Counted from the first letter of the stretch, positions 13,840-26,938 are shown. The stretch: DNA of 64,000 bases from Manis javanica (GCF_040802235.1 NC_133157.1:25685501-25749500); one strand, 5' to 3'. Numbers and translations are program-made. The notes: a model not told the origin generated them from the letters alone.

Positions 13840-13985
13840 GCCAGACAGGATCCAGATCTTTGCTACTTACAGCAGTACCAGCATCATGTTGGAGCTTGTC
13901 AGAAATACAAAATTACAAGCCCTACCACAGATCTACTGATTGAGAACCTATAGCTTAACAAGATCCTGAAGTGATTCATATGTAC
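13840..13985 (+). repeat. MER5-like hAT DNA-transposon fragment
   Basis: Recognisable pieces: CAGTACCAGCATCATGTTGG, TTGTCAGAAATACAAAATTA, CCCTACCACAGATCTACTGA, then TGAAGTGATTCATATGTACG. They follow the order of MER5A/B on plus. The terminal inverted repeats are worn away. Confidence 0.7.
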
Positions 13986-14329
13986 GTGAAAATATGAAAA
14001 GCACCTCACTGCTGAAGCCTTCACATGCAGGCACGATAGGAACAATGCATGCCTTGCTCCTCAGTATATCCCTAGCACCCAGCAGCGCCTCAAACACAAA
14101 TAACTGTTAAATAAATACATGTGTAAATGATGTTACTTCTGTACACAATTAGAAAGTGGAGATTATATCTATTCGAGTTCTTTGTTTTCTGTCAGAGTTC
14201 CCAGAAGTGGGTACCTAATACTTGCTGTAAATGCCATTAAATTCTTTTATTAACAATGTTGGCCCTAAGAATCTACTGTGCCTACATGTAATCTTTTTTA
14301 AAAGGAGTTCTTGCTCACAGCTCTGAGTT

Positions 14330-15130
14330 CCGCATGTCTCTCTCAATCATTTCTCTAACCTTCCATGTGTGGGCATATCCTCTAGTTACTGTCTATGATC
14401 TCTCCTTAAGGCAAATTCATTTTCAAGATTTTAACACTGCCTTGGAGAGAAAACTTTTAATTAAATTCCAGTCTATGAACTCCGTTTACCTACATTTCCA
14501 ACTGTGTTGTCTACATCTCAAATTTAACATGTTCAAAATTAACAATTCTCATCAACTATCTCCCTCGCCCCTCAAAAGGAGTAGTTCCACATCTTCACTT
14601 TGAGAGGAGACCACTAAGTGCAAAAACAACACTTTACAGAGCAGAAAAGTATCCAGAAGAATTAAACGACAGCCCAAGAGGATAGCTACTGGCAACACCA
14701 GAGCTAAAGCACTTAAATTCACTTTTTGGAAAGCCAGGTTCAAAATATCAATCACCTGGATCCAAGAAATCAAGTCCTGTATATTATAGACATTTCTCTC
14801 ATTCCTTTTTTTCTTCCTTTTCAGAATATACTGCACTTTCTTTCCACTTGGGTTCCTTCAACATCCAGTGCTATCCTTCTCAAACCCTCTGTCTTCTCAA
14901 ACCTACCTGCACAACTAGATTCTAAAATACAAACGCCCACTTCTGCCTTCTGTGTCTTTATCCAAGGTGCTCAACTATCTCTGTTGAGCAACTATCCATC
15001 CACAGAGCATATATAGTTCAATCCCAGCCTTCCTCCCCATTTCCTCAGTTCTTAACTCACTGCTCCCTCACGCACTCTGATCATTTCTTCACAGGCTGAT
15101 GTTCACTCTTTGGAAACCTTCTATCTTCAA
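14330..15130 (+). repeat. Possible decayed L2/CR1-like LINE sequence
   Basis: Pyrimidine-rich text with pieces such as TACATCTCAAATTTAACATG and TCAAACCTACCTGCACAACT resembles an old LINE of the L2/CR1 clade. Open frames here are short and show no domain. The assignment is weak and unique intron sequence is the alternative. Confidence 0.35.
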
Positions 15131-15589
15131 AGTCAGAAAGAATGTGGTGTCATCTAGGCCCCCTTTTTATACCTGAGAAAACCGAGGCGCAGAGAGAAGT
15201 GACCTGCCTTGTTTTACTTAAGAAATTTGTAACGGCGATGAAATATTAACTCGGTTCTCTGTACGCCTATCCAAAGTTTCTATCTGCCACCTCTACATAT
15301 ATCCGGTCTTTCCTGACATCCCCCGATTGATGATATAAGCAAAAGGCAGACGTCAAAACCATAAGCAACTTTACTCAGAATAGCTAGCACTGTCCACCAA
15401 TTATTAATCACACAAAGGGGTGCTTCGGTAAATTCAGAAGAGGAAAGGGAAAGAATGGCTAATTAAATGACCCCTTCCTATGAAGTCGTGGTAACTCCCC
15501 ACTGCCCACGGGAGAACACACTCCTTCACAGGGCAGCAGGGTCCTTCCCAGTCGGAACCCAACATCAGGTCCTGCCACATTCCTGGCCT

Positions 15590-16330
15590 TCTCTTCCCCG
15601 CACTCATCCCCGCCGCCACGATCCTAATATGCCGTGCTGCTAAAACCTGGCAGCTCCTTTCATGCTTCTCTACCTTTGCAGACATGGGCCCTACAACTGC
15701 GGTGCTCTCCCCACCCTCGCCGCGCCCAGACGCTCTCGCAAGTCCCGAGACGGCGCTCACGACCCTGCTCAAACTTCACTACCCCAACCCGAGTCCTGCA
15801 AGGGTCTAATCACCCTCCAAAACAGAACCTGTCCCAGGACGAGGATTCTACCTGCTGCACGCCCAGGAGCGCAGGAAGAGCGGCCCGGGGGGACAAGTAC
15901 CACGAGCTGCTCGAGGGCTAAGAAACCCCTGCCGGGAGCGCGCAAACCTGCGGCCCGCCGCGGCCTCTGCGGGGAGGGCAGGTGTCCGGAATGCTGGGCA
16001 ATGCCCAGGGAAGGCACTCGAGCCACTAGCGACACCTGTCTGAAGGCGTTTGCCCATCCCTGGCGACCCAGCCGGGACTCCCACGACCTTACCTCAACCA
16101 TCAGCGGCGGCAATCCGCTTTACGGCACTCTCAGCCAGCGCTGCAAAAGGGCCGTCAAGTGCGGCGCCTCTCTCAGGCCGACCCGGACCTCGGCTTGTGG
16201 GTGCGGCTGCCGTTTCCTTACCTCCCCGAGTTCTCACAGCCCAGATTTCTTAACTCTGGAGATCTAAGCACTGCGCCAAAGCCCTTTCACCTCTTGCCTG
16301 GGTAACTACAACAGCGCACTGAGGCGACCT
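15590..16330. promoter_or_regulatory. FKTN: CpG island, FKTN promoter region
   Basis: This is the only clearly GC- and CpG-rich stretch in the window. It lies about 8.6 kb upstream of the FKTN start codon and downstream of the FSD1L stop, exactly where the FKTN transcription start is expected. No TATA box is evident, consistent with a housekeeping-type promoter. Several open frames in both directions (for example 15,662-16,267 plus) are explained by the low frequency of stop codons in GC-rich DNA. Two good minus-strand splice donors (GTAAGG at 16,092-16,087 and at 16,221-16,216) lie inside. Whether the island also starts a plus-strand transcript cannot be seen. Confidence 0.85.
16093..16200 (-). 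other. FKTN: Candidate FKTN noncoding exon 1
   Basis: On minus, GGTTGAG is followed by the strong donor GTAAGG at 16,092. Transcription would begin somewhere in the island upstream (higher coordinates). The upper boundary given here is arbitrary because no start site can be read from sequence. A second donor, CGGGGAG followed by GTAAGGAAAC, ends at base 16,222 and could belong to an alternative first exon. Known FKTN has noncoding 5' exons, which fits. Confidence 0.4.
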
Positions 16331-19200
16331 GAGATTTAGGAAGGGGAAAGAATTATAGAGACACCAGCTGACCAAAGCGTGTGAGTTTGCCAGATAAAGG
16401 ATGCCAGTTAAATGTGAATTTGCAGGTGAACAGCGAATAATTTTTCAGTGCGTGTGCTATGCAGAGGGATTCAGAGTAACTCCCTAGATTCTGGTTTGGG
16501 TACCATGAAGTGAGATGGAGGGTTAGAGTGAGATGGAGGCTAGAGTAGGAAATAGCTGCTGAGTTTTAATGCTGCGCGTGGGATTGAGGTGCCTGCAAGA
16601 CATCCGAACTCCAGCGGACTGTTTACTCCGTGTACGGCTGGAAATACACACACATACAATTAGGTGCCTGGTTAACTTTCAACAGTGTGATGCAGAGAAT
16701 TATTGGTAAGGATCAGAAAGGTATCAGCTTTGACATAAATTTCAAAAACTGTAAAGCATTGTAATTTTACTGTAATTTTAAACTTTCCCCCAAAATTACA
16801 ATTAACAGCCCGTAGTAAAAACTGAAAATACATATTTAAAGTCTTTTTCTCATTTTCCAGGGTTTATGACTTTTGTAAGTTTTCATTTCCAGAAATATAG
16901 TGTGTACATACAAGCTCATTCTGTAGAATCCTCATTACTTAGAACTAGTAGTTGGTAGGTTAATCAACTTAAATATACAAGTGAAGAAATCTGAACTCAA
17001 AGTGCTCGATTTTTATTTTTGCTGTTCTCCTCTATCATTTACAGTTATTTGGGCAATTGCTTTTTAGCTTTTCATCTCAAGTTTCCCCCACTTAGAAGTA
17101 ACTTCATACTCATATTTCATTGGTTTATGTAATATTTAAAGTATATAATTACAAAAATAACTGCCACTGGCATAAACAGGTTTGGGAACAAACAGCTAAC
17201 TGGAGGTAAATGTAAACCTCAGCTGGTGGGAGCATAGTTCTCCAGCATACTAGAGAAGAGCCTAGCCTGGGCTAAACCTACCTACCTAAAGGAGGGTAAA
17301 AACTGTCTAGTATAGGCAAAGATCCATCTTAAAAATCACTCAGATGCAGGAGCACACCACATATTCTGGCCCACCCTAACAGAGTGGGGCCTGGGGCAAG
17401 AATACAAATGGAGGCCAACTCTGACATATTTTAAGTGTCTAAATAGGTAAGAATTAACCATCAAATATACATACCGTTGACTCTTAAATAATGTGGGGAA
17501 TAGGGGCACCGACTCCCACCCTCACAGTCTAAAAAACACATGTAACTTCAGACTCCCCCAAAACTTAATAGCCTGCTGTTGACCAGAAGCCTTACTCTTA
17601 CCAATTAACTTATTTTGTATATTTATCATATACTGTATTTACAATAAAGCTAGAGAAAATGAAGTTTTTTTTAATTGTCACAAATCTTTAAAAAAATTGT
17701 ACATCTTTACTGAAAATAAAACATAAATTGACCTGCGCAGTTCAAACCTGTGTTCAAGAGTCAACTGTATCTCCTCCTACCTTGACAAATACTTCTTCCA
17801 AAGGAACGGAAATCTAGGTTCAAACTTGGCATTTTCAGACCTGTGCTGCAAAGTGACAGCATGAGAACTAGGTCAACCTCTTCTCCCAAGACCCTGAGTC
17901 TGTCTTTTACTTCTTGCTCATCTTATCATTAAGGGTCTTGGTATGCATGCATGTGGACACTCGTTGACACATCCAAGCTCCATCCTCACTGCTTACAAAC
18001 TGCCCCCCACTCTTAAGTATAGAGATATATACACCTGTAGTGCAGTCTGTCTTCAGGATGGACCTGGGGAAGAGGCCTGTCAGTGTTCTGGAAGCAATCT
18101 TTGGGTTGGTCCAGCAGGGAATTCTGCTGCTCTGGTTATCTGGTGCATAGTGAATAAGTGAACATGGAATCCAAGTGGCTTCAATTTTTCATTCCATGGG
18201 GGGAGGCACAGCCAGAGGGTAAGGGATCCCTCATGCCCAAATTGAAGTTACACGTACACACATATGCTGTTGAACTTGCTTTTTCCATTTCATAATATCA
18301 CGAATACCCTTCCATTAAGAGCATAGTCTGTAACAGCTGTGTAGGGTTGCTGAAGCACCACCATCTAATTATCCCAGTGACCTTGGGCAAAAGGGGTATA
18401 TTACTAGTCGTACCATGCAGTGTAAATGTAAAAAAAGGGTTTGGTAATGGAAACACTTGGACAGAAAAATACAGTACAAATTCCTGAGTATCCTACAGAG
18501 ATCCAACCAGGCAGAACAGGACTGGGTATATATACCATGGAAGGTCTCTAATTGAGGAAATCAACCCCCATAATGGTCTAAATTTTTAGAACATTTGTTG
18601 GTGGAGGAGGGGCAATGCAGAATATATTTAGACAAGCACATAATAATGGTAGCTTGCTAGTACAGCAAGTTAGAAAAGGAGACTTCAGAATCCTGGTAGC
18701 CCATTCTTTCAACAATCAGGCTGCTTATATTTTGCTGTCACAATACTGCAATAAGGATTGGCTTATTTATGACTATGTATGTCAGAGAAATACCTAGAAA
18801 TTAATTTTCAAAGGTATGTGTATTTAAAATCTTGATGTTGCTAAATGGTTCTCCAGAAATGTTGCACCATTCACAGTCCATCTTCTACATGAGGGTATTG
18901 GTTTCTCAATAACTTTGTCACACTCCTCTCCCTATGAATCAAGACTACCCAATCTCCCTTCATTCCTCTCCTGCTGAAAATTACTAGTCGTACCATGTTT
19001 ACAGGTACCATTATTACAGGAATTCCAGTCTCATCTAGTCATTGACTGGTTTTCTTTTTTCTCTTAAACTGATTTCAAGTTAGAACACAAATTTTTTATA
19101 GGCACAGGTTCTGGTTCTACTACCTACCTTACTACCATCTACCAAAATGTAACTCAAGATGTGTCAAGTTCCAAAGACAGAAACTAAGTTTCTGATTTAT
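16331..19200. other. FSD1L-FKTN intergenic region
   Basis: This is AT-rich sequence between the FKTN promoter and the presumed end of FSD1L. It holds a MER2-like element and, at about 18,270-18,900, pieces resembling an old inverted L1 3' end (CCTAGAAATTAATTTTCAAA, GGTTCTCCAGAAATGTTGCA). An 18-bp word occurs twice, at 18,400 and 18,980. No exon was recognised. Confidence 0.5.
17474..17767. mobile_element. MER2-like Tigger MITE (Tc1/mariner-pogo group)
   Basis: A 294-bp element is bounded by TA on both sides, the expected target duplication of this superfamily. The left end reads CCGTTGACTCTTAAATAAT and the inverted right end CAGTTGACTCTTGAACACA, which are matching terminal inverted repeats. 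The interior has the MER2-type text (GGGGCACCGACTCCCACCC, AATAGCCTGCTGTTGACC, TATTTGTAC-like centre). It has no transposase and is an ancient non-autonomous copy. Confidence 0.88.
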
Positions 19201-19237
19201 GTAAGTTACTTATAGTATGTTTCATCTTCCATCCCTA

Positions 19238-19428
19238 GCTGCACTATACAAAATAGCAGCTATTAGCAAGATGTAGCTCTTTACATTTAAATTATAATTT
19301 AAAATGTAGTACCTTGTTTAACTAGCCACAGTGCTCAAAGCTGCCTGTGGCTAGTGGCTACTGTATTGGACAGCACAAATATAGAACTTATCATCATGCA
19401 TAAAATTATGTAGAACAGCACTGCTCTA
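19238..19428. repeat. MER3-like hAT DNA-transposon relic
   Basis: The text contains GCCTGTGGCTAGTGGCTACT, ATTGGACAGCACAAATATAG and an end like ACAGCACTGCTCT, opposite a start like GCACTATACAA. This is the pattern of a short hAT element, MER3 or a close relative. The family name is from memory. It is non-coding. Confidence 0.6.
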
Positions 19429-20439
19429 AAATATAAGCTTTTGGGGCAAAAGGACTATGACTTTTTTAATCTTCACATTCTCAACAGTGTATTGTAGATA
19501 TTTAATGAGAGTTGCAACAATAAATAATACATAATAAGAAATGTAAACACTGAAGCAAAAGGAAGCAGAAAAAATGTTTAATACTAGATGAGATATTCCA
19601 GGTGCTTTTGTAAGAACAACTCAATCATTCTATACAGAATTTACAATCATTTCAACATACAAATTACTCCACTTTGAATACTCTATTTTAAAGTTTAAAA
19701 ACCATTTAAAAGGCTTTGTCTTGTTTTCAAGGATAATGAGGCAATATGCTTATTAAAACACTAGTATGCAGCACTGAATACATTACAAGTAGTTGATTAA
19801 TGTTCTTCATCCATAACTTAAATGTTAAACCTGAGGAATTAGAAGTTTCATTATCAGAACCACATAGCAAAACCATAATGATTAGACATACCAAATAACC
19901 TGTAGACCAAGACCTGCAAACTGTTTAATAAATCCAACTGAAAGCAAAACATATGTCAGGATACTAAATGATAGCCAGGTTAACAAGGTTTTGAAATGCT
20001 TCCTCGTATTTTTTTAAAAATGACAATGCAACAAAAGTTGTCAAATGTTAAGTGGGCACATATGCCTGTTACCATTTATCCAATGATGACAAACTATTTG
20101 GATATTTGGGAAAAAAATTATTTAGACCAAATTCAAACTTTGCATGTGGCACTGAGAAGTCATCATTTGAAAGTGCAAATGCCTGAATGGAAACACAGCT
20201 TAAATCATTTGATTATGCTACTATTCTACACTAACATACTAATGCCATGGGACAAGTTACATAATTCTAGAAAGTCTTGACTTAAGAGTAACAGGCTTAA
20301 TGAGAAAATACAAAAAGGCCACTTGTCATGCACAAACTAAAGAATGTTAAAGGATGTTTTAATCAGGGTTTAGTTTTTCTTTTTTTCAATCACTTTTTTA
20401 GTTCTGGTGATAGCACTGTAAGCACATGCTTTAATCAAG

Positions 20440-20660
20440 GAAATGGCATCTAAAAGTATCCAAACATTTACAAAGCATTTTACTGTTTTTGAAGCAACTT
20501 TCACATACTCCATTTCATTTTATTCCTCACAACAACCCTGCGAGGTAGGCTGAACAAGTTACAATTATTTTATGTAAGGCAATGGAGGCCCAAAGATGGT
20601 AAGTGATTTATGTAGAGGTCACAGATCTAGCAGATGAGAACTAAGTTTAAATACTTTAAA
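20440..20660 (-). repeat. MIR SINE
   Basis: An inverted MIR is visible on plus: TTTTATTCCTCACAACAACC, CTGCGAGGTAGGC, a segment like GCAATGGAGGCCCAAAGATG, then GGTCACAGATCTAGCAGATG. It probably lies in or just beyond the FSD1L 3' UTR. Confidence 0.85.
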
Positions 20661-21627
20661 AGAAATGAAGCCAAAATATTTTTCGTTATATCCAGAAATT
20701 TTTTTAAAGACTAGTGATTTAATATAAATTACTCCAACACTTTAGCTATTATATATCTTATAGTGTGAATTAGTTATAAATTTGATTTTAAAGAGCCTTC
20801 CTTAAATGGTAAACTAGACTCAATGCTTTGGTACTTTAGAGATATTGGAAATGTTAAAAAAAAGTATTCTCATAGCTCTTAGGCTCTCCAAAAATGTCTA
20901 ATACTAATAAAAATGCCTCTTACCAATCATTTACAATTTGACTTATTTTAAAATTGGTCCAAACTTAAGAAACTCCATGCCAAAGCAAACACATTCACCT
21001 ACCTTCTGCCCTACATACTGTGAAATCCTCTCATGTCCATTCCCAAGAACCAACTTATATTTAATGGGTACCATTAAGAAAATAGATCAGTTAAAACTAA
21101 CACAACTCAAATGATTATGAATCAAAAGTCAGTACCTTTTATTGACCCAGAAATAACAAATACTGTTTTAATAACTGCGTGGTCTGAGGAGAAAAGTACT
21201 ATGGCAATCTCTTCTACTTATTTATATGCCAATACTAACCTTTATATGGCATATCCAACAATTTATCTTTTCAACAAAAACAACATATACCAAACGTAAT
21301 CTAAACTCCAAGTTACTTAAGAAGCTTAAAGTATTTACATTAATCAAATGTTCCAGGTAACAAAGCTATCATATATGACATACCAGGATCACAAATATTT
21401 GCAAAATGTGAATACTGTAAGATATGCACAAAACTAAAATTATACTGAACATGAGGTAATTTTTCTGTGATGATTAAGGAAACATTCATGATCTCTTATA
21501 ATGCTATACTATTAGCACTATGAAATGGACATTTTGGTTAGAAATAACAAATAACTTTATGGTTGCCTGGACACTGAATAAATTTATGCTGACCATATAC
21601 TTCCCTAAAAGAATATATGCAGTGTGA

Positions 21628-21764
21628 TGGACAGTGACTGCAATGGGGTATGGGTGGGGTCTTGATAATATAGGTAAATGTAGTAACCACATTGTTTTTT
21701 CATGTGAAACCTTCATAAGAGCATATATCAGTTATACCTTAATAAAAAATAAAAAATAAAAAAT
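21628..21764 (+). mobile_element. Minimal L1 3'-tail insertion with perfect duplication
   Basis: Only the last 137 or so bases of an L1 are present, starting TGGACAGTGACTGCAATGGG and ending in an (AAAAAT)n-type tail. The exact 16-bp word AATATATGCAGTGTGA flanks it at 21,612-21,627 and 21,765-21,780. The perfect duplication points to a fairly recent insertion. The 3' end is the variant with ATTGTTTTTTCATGTGAAAC, also seen at the end of L1-A (46,159-46,249). It lies antisense to FSD1L, downstream of its stop codon. Confidence 0.92.
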
Positions 21765-24700
21765 AATATATGCAGTGTGAAAATAAAATCAAGGGAAAAA
21801 TTTTCCAGACCCATTTTATGTGATTATATAAAAGTGAACTATATTATATGAAGTTAATTTGAATTTTTTAAAAATTAACAAATCTACTTTCAAAACATTG
21901 TTTTTGAAGATGTAAACTTTGCCATACCACTCAGTAGCAGCAAAACTATACTCACAGTACATCAAACTTCATTAATTTTAGAATTCTGAAAGTAAAGTAG
22001 GACTGTTGTTATCACAGACACTTAAATATTTGATGTATGAATCAGCTAATGAATGAACACTGATCTAACAAATACAGGTTTTAAAAAACATTATGATGAT
22101 TTGAAAATATGATCCTTAGTTTTTTTAGCCTCAAATCACATACTTTAGAGTAAGAAGTCTACACTCTCTCTAAAATTAATACTCTTTGAAATAATCATTT
22201 TCCAATTTTTTTATCCTTTTCTATTTTTTTCCAGTGTTTCCAAAAGAAACAATTAAAATTATACAACTGACTATAATTTTATGGGAAAAGTATATAGCAA
22301 AAAACTAATCATTCTAGGTAAGTCATGATATAGAGTATTTTGGCCTAATTAAAAGACTTCATTAAAAATTACTTTTATTATTTATACCACCAAGGACCAG
22401 TCACAAAAAATTCAAATTATACATGATAGTGTTCATGCTTTAATTTCATAAATGAGTAAATAAAACCAAGTCAATATGTGTCTTTAGATGATAACGTGGG
22501 CTAAAATTACTGTGCACAGAATAAAATAGGCCAAATAGAGCTGTACAGCAGCAGTTCATGGTTTCTCAACATGGTACAGACACCATAAATCAAATTCATG
22601 TACAGACAGGCACACCCCTAATACTTTCAGTTTGTTTACCTATCTGTAACACTCAAAAGATCACTGTATATTAAATTTCTACATGCATTCAGTTATTAAA
22701 TGCTTAGCATATACATATTTACCGAACATTAAAGACATATGTGACATGGTCAGTCCAAAGAGTCAAAATGAATTACAAAAAAATTTTTTAAAGTGCTTAA
22801 GGCAATTCTTTCATTTCTTTATCCAGTTTACTAAAACTGGTTTGGGATTTACTGCTAAAAGAGAAATGTAATACTAATGCATGTTTTAATAAAACAATTT
22901 TTTACACCTGTGATACATCCATTACTGTCAACCTCTCATGCATTTCTTTTACAGAAAGCAATCATGTTTGGCCTATCAAAACAAAGGGTAAATAAACTAA
23001 TAAAGGATGTTTAAAAGGGTATATCAAAACTTTCCATAATGAATAAAACTGAGCAATTTTAGTTCAAATGCCAATGAGTATGGCCAAGTTAATAGTTACC
23101 TTAATTTGAAACTATTTAAATAGGCACTACAGTTGATTCTTTTCTACTTTGAAAATGAGAATGGCAAACTTTTTCCAATTTAACTCAACACAAATAAACA
23201 CAAAACAACTAACCTAAAACCCTGTACATTTTGTTCTTTATCTTTAGAGACTTTTAAGAAGCACAGTAAGAGGAAAACCTCAGATTTTTATTCTGAAGTA
23301 TAATAGCATTACTTCAAATGAATTTTCCAAGTGAATATTAAAAAACTATGAAGGGTTTCAAATGATATCATGAGCACAGGAAAGAATCATATGCACTCCT
23401 CCAGCCCCTGATTAATATTTCCTTTTCCATACACCCCGTGCAATAGAAGGCCCTCACCAGTTTAATAACATAATGGTTGCTGGCCTACGTATCAGTTGAC
23501 ATGGGGCATGGAGCAAGAGCATGCTTAGAGGAAGAAGGCACTGAATTAAAGAGAAGATACAATTATATAAAAACATAATAGTTAAAATTTTATACAAGAA
23601 CTCCTGGCTTTTTCTGTGTCATTTTTGCTAAAATATACATGTGTAACTGTTCACATAAAACAGCACCACCACTAAGTTACTCCTTTCAGGTTTGCCTCTA
23701 TGAAAGACAGTAATAGCTTCCTGGTTCCTTAGATTGTTAAATAACCCCACTGTAGGGAACAAAACATCCAGAGATTTCTCAAAATCTCTAGGAGAAATAA
23801 AATCCAAAATTATATTTTTTGGGAGAAGTAAAAGAATATCTATTGACATATTTCATTCTCTAAACTGCCTTATAGTCTTTAAAATTACCAGTGTTTCATA
23901 GATAATGGTGCAGATATGAATGTCCTCTGGAAAAATAATACTCAGCTCAAATAAAATTGCTCAATTAGCTAATCATCCTATCATTAAGCAGTAACTTTAA
24001 GAAAGAACAGGCTATTCCTATTTCACAGGCCTTTTTGTAAAAGGCAACTCATATGTAAGCAGCAAGCCACTTCTTGGGAGAAAGGTGTCATGGTACAATA
24101 TAAGTAAAATATCAATGAAAGAAAATCAACATGAAAAATTTAAAAGAGTTTCAAATATCAAGGAATATACAAGTTCAGACCTCTTTAAAATGCTCAAGGA
24201 ACTCAAATACTGTAATTACAACTTTGAGTCTATATTGATTTTTGAAAGGATTATACCCATTAAGAAAGCAAATAAATGTAGCAAAAGGATTGAGAGAATA
24301 ACCTCTGAATAGTCATGTGCCAAATAAGTCAGAGATATGTAGGCTTTTTCAAAACACTTATTTTTAACCCATTCCATACCTTATGAAAAAGCAGATATAA
24401 ATGACTTCAGTAAATAAGTTTTAGGCAACTCTTTATAACCTATCCTTCTTAGATAAAACTTAAGTAGTATAGGTTTTTCTGCCTTCTAGATAACTTCAAT
24501 AAACTTTAATTCCTACTAGAAATGTTAAAAATCAATATAATTATCAGTTATTACCAAACTCAAGTGAGAATTTTACCAGAGATAACTATTAAAGGTAGTA
24601 TTAAACTAGATAACAAAATCAGAAAACATAAAGCTTTGAAAAATCTTACCCCTCATTTAAAATGATGGAATGAAGTTGAATTACTCCACAGGACAATAAC

Positions 24701-24899
24701 GATCTCCTTTGCCACTGTTAGTGCAGCAGATAAAGAACTGCAGTTTGAGTGATTTTAAGCTGTTAAGTCTATCCACTCTCTATTTTCAGTCATAACCACA
24801 AGAGAAATATCATATTTAGAAAAGAGAAAATGATGTACAATCTAGTCAGTAAACATTAGAGGATAATTTAGCAAAACTCATTTATAAAAAGGAAAAAAA

Positions 24900-25406
24900 T
24901 AAGCCATTGTAAGAAGATCCTTCCAGTATCCCCAATTACTAAATTTTCATAAAAACTTAGAGGATTGTTTATTTTTAAAGTTCAGTGTAAGAAATAAATA
25001 ATAGGTAGTGCTGCAATTTTCATTTTTAAAGGAAGTATAGAGAGAGGTGGCAAGATTTAAATGCTTTTCCCTCAGGCTCTAGGACTACCATATGTAACTA
25101 AACATATTAGAAGAGCCAAAGTAATCCAAGAAACACAAAAGTGGGTTTCTATGTAACTACTTATATACTACCTTTCTCACTTATTCTTCAAAACATCGGT
25201 TTCCTGTTTGACATGTGCCTGCTTCCACGATATTGCACAGTAGGTTCCTGTGAGTGCTTCCTACTAGATGCTTAATGCTAACAGATTCCAGGCCTTAAAG
25301 CAGAGCATAGCAAACCTGACTTCCACCACTCGTAACTTCAGTGATTAGTAACTGCACAGAAAAGGCCTCCCAATCAAAAGGGGGCTCCGCATATTCTAAA
25401 TAGGCA
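24900..25406 (-). other. FSD1L: FSD1L 3' UTR, proximal part
   Basis: Sequence directly after the FSD1L stop codon on minus must be 3' UTR. An AATAAA is present on minus at 24,973-24,968, and further ones occur downstream, so the cleavage site is unknown. The region from about 19.5 to 25.4 kb is AT-rich and nearly free of recognisable repeats except the MIR at 20.4 kb and the small L1 tail at 21.6 kb. That fits a long 3' UTR but does not prove it. Confidence 0.5.
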
Positions 25407-25529
<123 letters not shown>

Positions 25530-26555
25530 CTAAGAAAAGACAAAAACAAAGCTTCAGTCAAACGTCAAGTCAAATTGGAACTTAAAAGATTCTTAAAATT
25601 TCCATTTGAAAGGCAAAACGCTAAGTATGTGAACATTAACAAGTTCTAAACTGATAACCTCCATATTTGAACTAAGGGGAGACACAAAGGCTAACTCAAA
25701 TCTTTTAAACCACAGAGGCCAGAGGAAGTCTTTGTGGTAAGCATAATCCACTGGAGCACAAGACTGGAGCACCCACTGTGCTCCAGAGAGGGACCTAACA
25801 AAGGCGGCAGAAATTTGGAGATCAAACTGGATTAAGCTAAGCAAAAGATATAGGTTATCATTACTGATGCTAACTTTACAACTAAGAAAAGTGCGCAAGA
25901 GCCAACTTCCTTATTCCAATTACTGCTTTAGATTTTGATAATTAATAAGATGTGACCTGAGAGACTCTAGGAAACTAACAGCACTGCTCCCTGTTAACAC
26001 AGTAAAATCCATTAATTTCTTCCCTAACTTGTTAATAATAACTCTTTTATAATTCTTTAAGGACTTCTGAGAATAATGCAAATGGTGATATCCAGATATA
26101 TCTGCCATATGCTATCATCATATATGTATATGAGCTTTTGAAAAATAAAACTGTTTTGCCTGTGAACAGAGCAGCTATCATTCAATAAAATGATATAGAA
26201 CAGAGTCAAGAGAATTAAAATGTGAAAACGTGGATCATTTAAGAATACAGATCATGAACTGCCATGTATGTAGCAGACAAAAGCTTAAGGCAAGGAAAAC
26301 GGTAGAAATTATTGAAGTATTCCCACCTTTAATCATATCCTTACAGTACTGTACCAAAAAATCTACTGACCCATAAAAATTTATAATACATAATTAACAT
26401 CTAGATTTTTTAAACTAGCAGGTTCAGTAGTGATAACTCCCAAAATACAAAAGTGACTCTCTGATTATAAAACTATCATATTACTTCCTTGGAAATTATT
26501 TAAGTGATTTGTCAAAATATTTATTCAAAGTATCTAGCATGAAGGTGCAGGGGCA

Positions 26556-26938
26556 AATTAATGGAAAATGCTAATCTTTTTCAGTAAGTGATACTGGAAC
26601 ACTTAGACATCCATACGCAAAATAATAGATCTCAAACCATACCTGATACCAATTACCTCAAAATTAACTCAACATGGATAAATCCAAATGTAAGAAACCT
26701 AAAACGTCAAGGAGAAAGCAAAGAAGAATATCTTTGTGACCCTGAGTTAGGCAAAGCATGATCCATAAAAAAAGGAAGAAAAAAACTGGACTTCATCAAA
26801 ATGAAACATATCTCTTCAAATTAAGAACATGAAAAAAGCCACAGATAGGGAAAAAATATTTGCAAAACATTAATCTGATAAAGGACCCATATCCAGAATA
26901 CATAAAGAGATCTTAAAACTCACTAATAAGAAAACAAG
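26556..26938 (+). repeat. Old L1, left part (split by a younger L1)
   Basis: Diverged L1 ORF2 text on plus: TAATGGAAAATGCTAATCTT, then a segment equivalent to the L1 KINSKW region (AAATTAACTCAACATGGATA), then CATAAAGAGATCTTAAAACT. The sequence stops at about 26,938 and resumes at the matching L1 position near 28,306. Confidence 0.8.

Larger units (their letters stand above)
7564..16092 (-). other. FKTN: FKTN 5' intron region
   Basis: This lies between the start-codon exon and the CpG-island promoter. Known FKTN transcripts have noncoding 5' exons, and one further noncoding exon may be hidden here, but I could not identify it. The recognisable content is L2, MIR and MER5-like repeats, entered separately. 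The stretch at about 8,180-9,190 has the look of a decayed LINE-type sequence (possibly HAL1 or an old L1, inverted) but I cannot support a name. No protein-coding exon was seen. Confidence 0.6.

Noticed and set aside
15434-16267. Several overlapping open frames of 67-201 codons on both strands in the CpG island
   Set aside because: They overlap each other in many frames, show no domain, and are expected where GC-rich DNA lacks stop codons.
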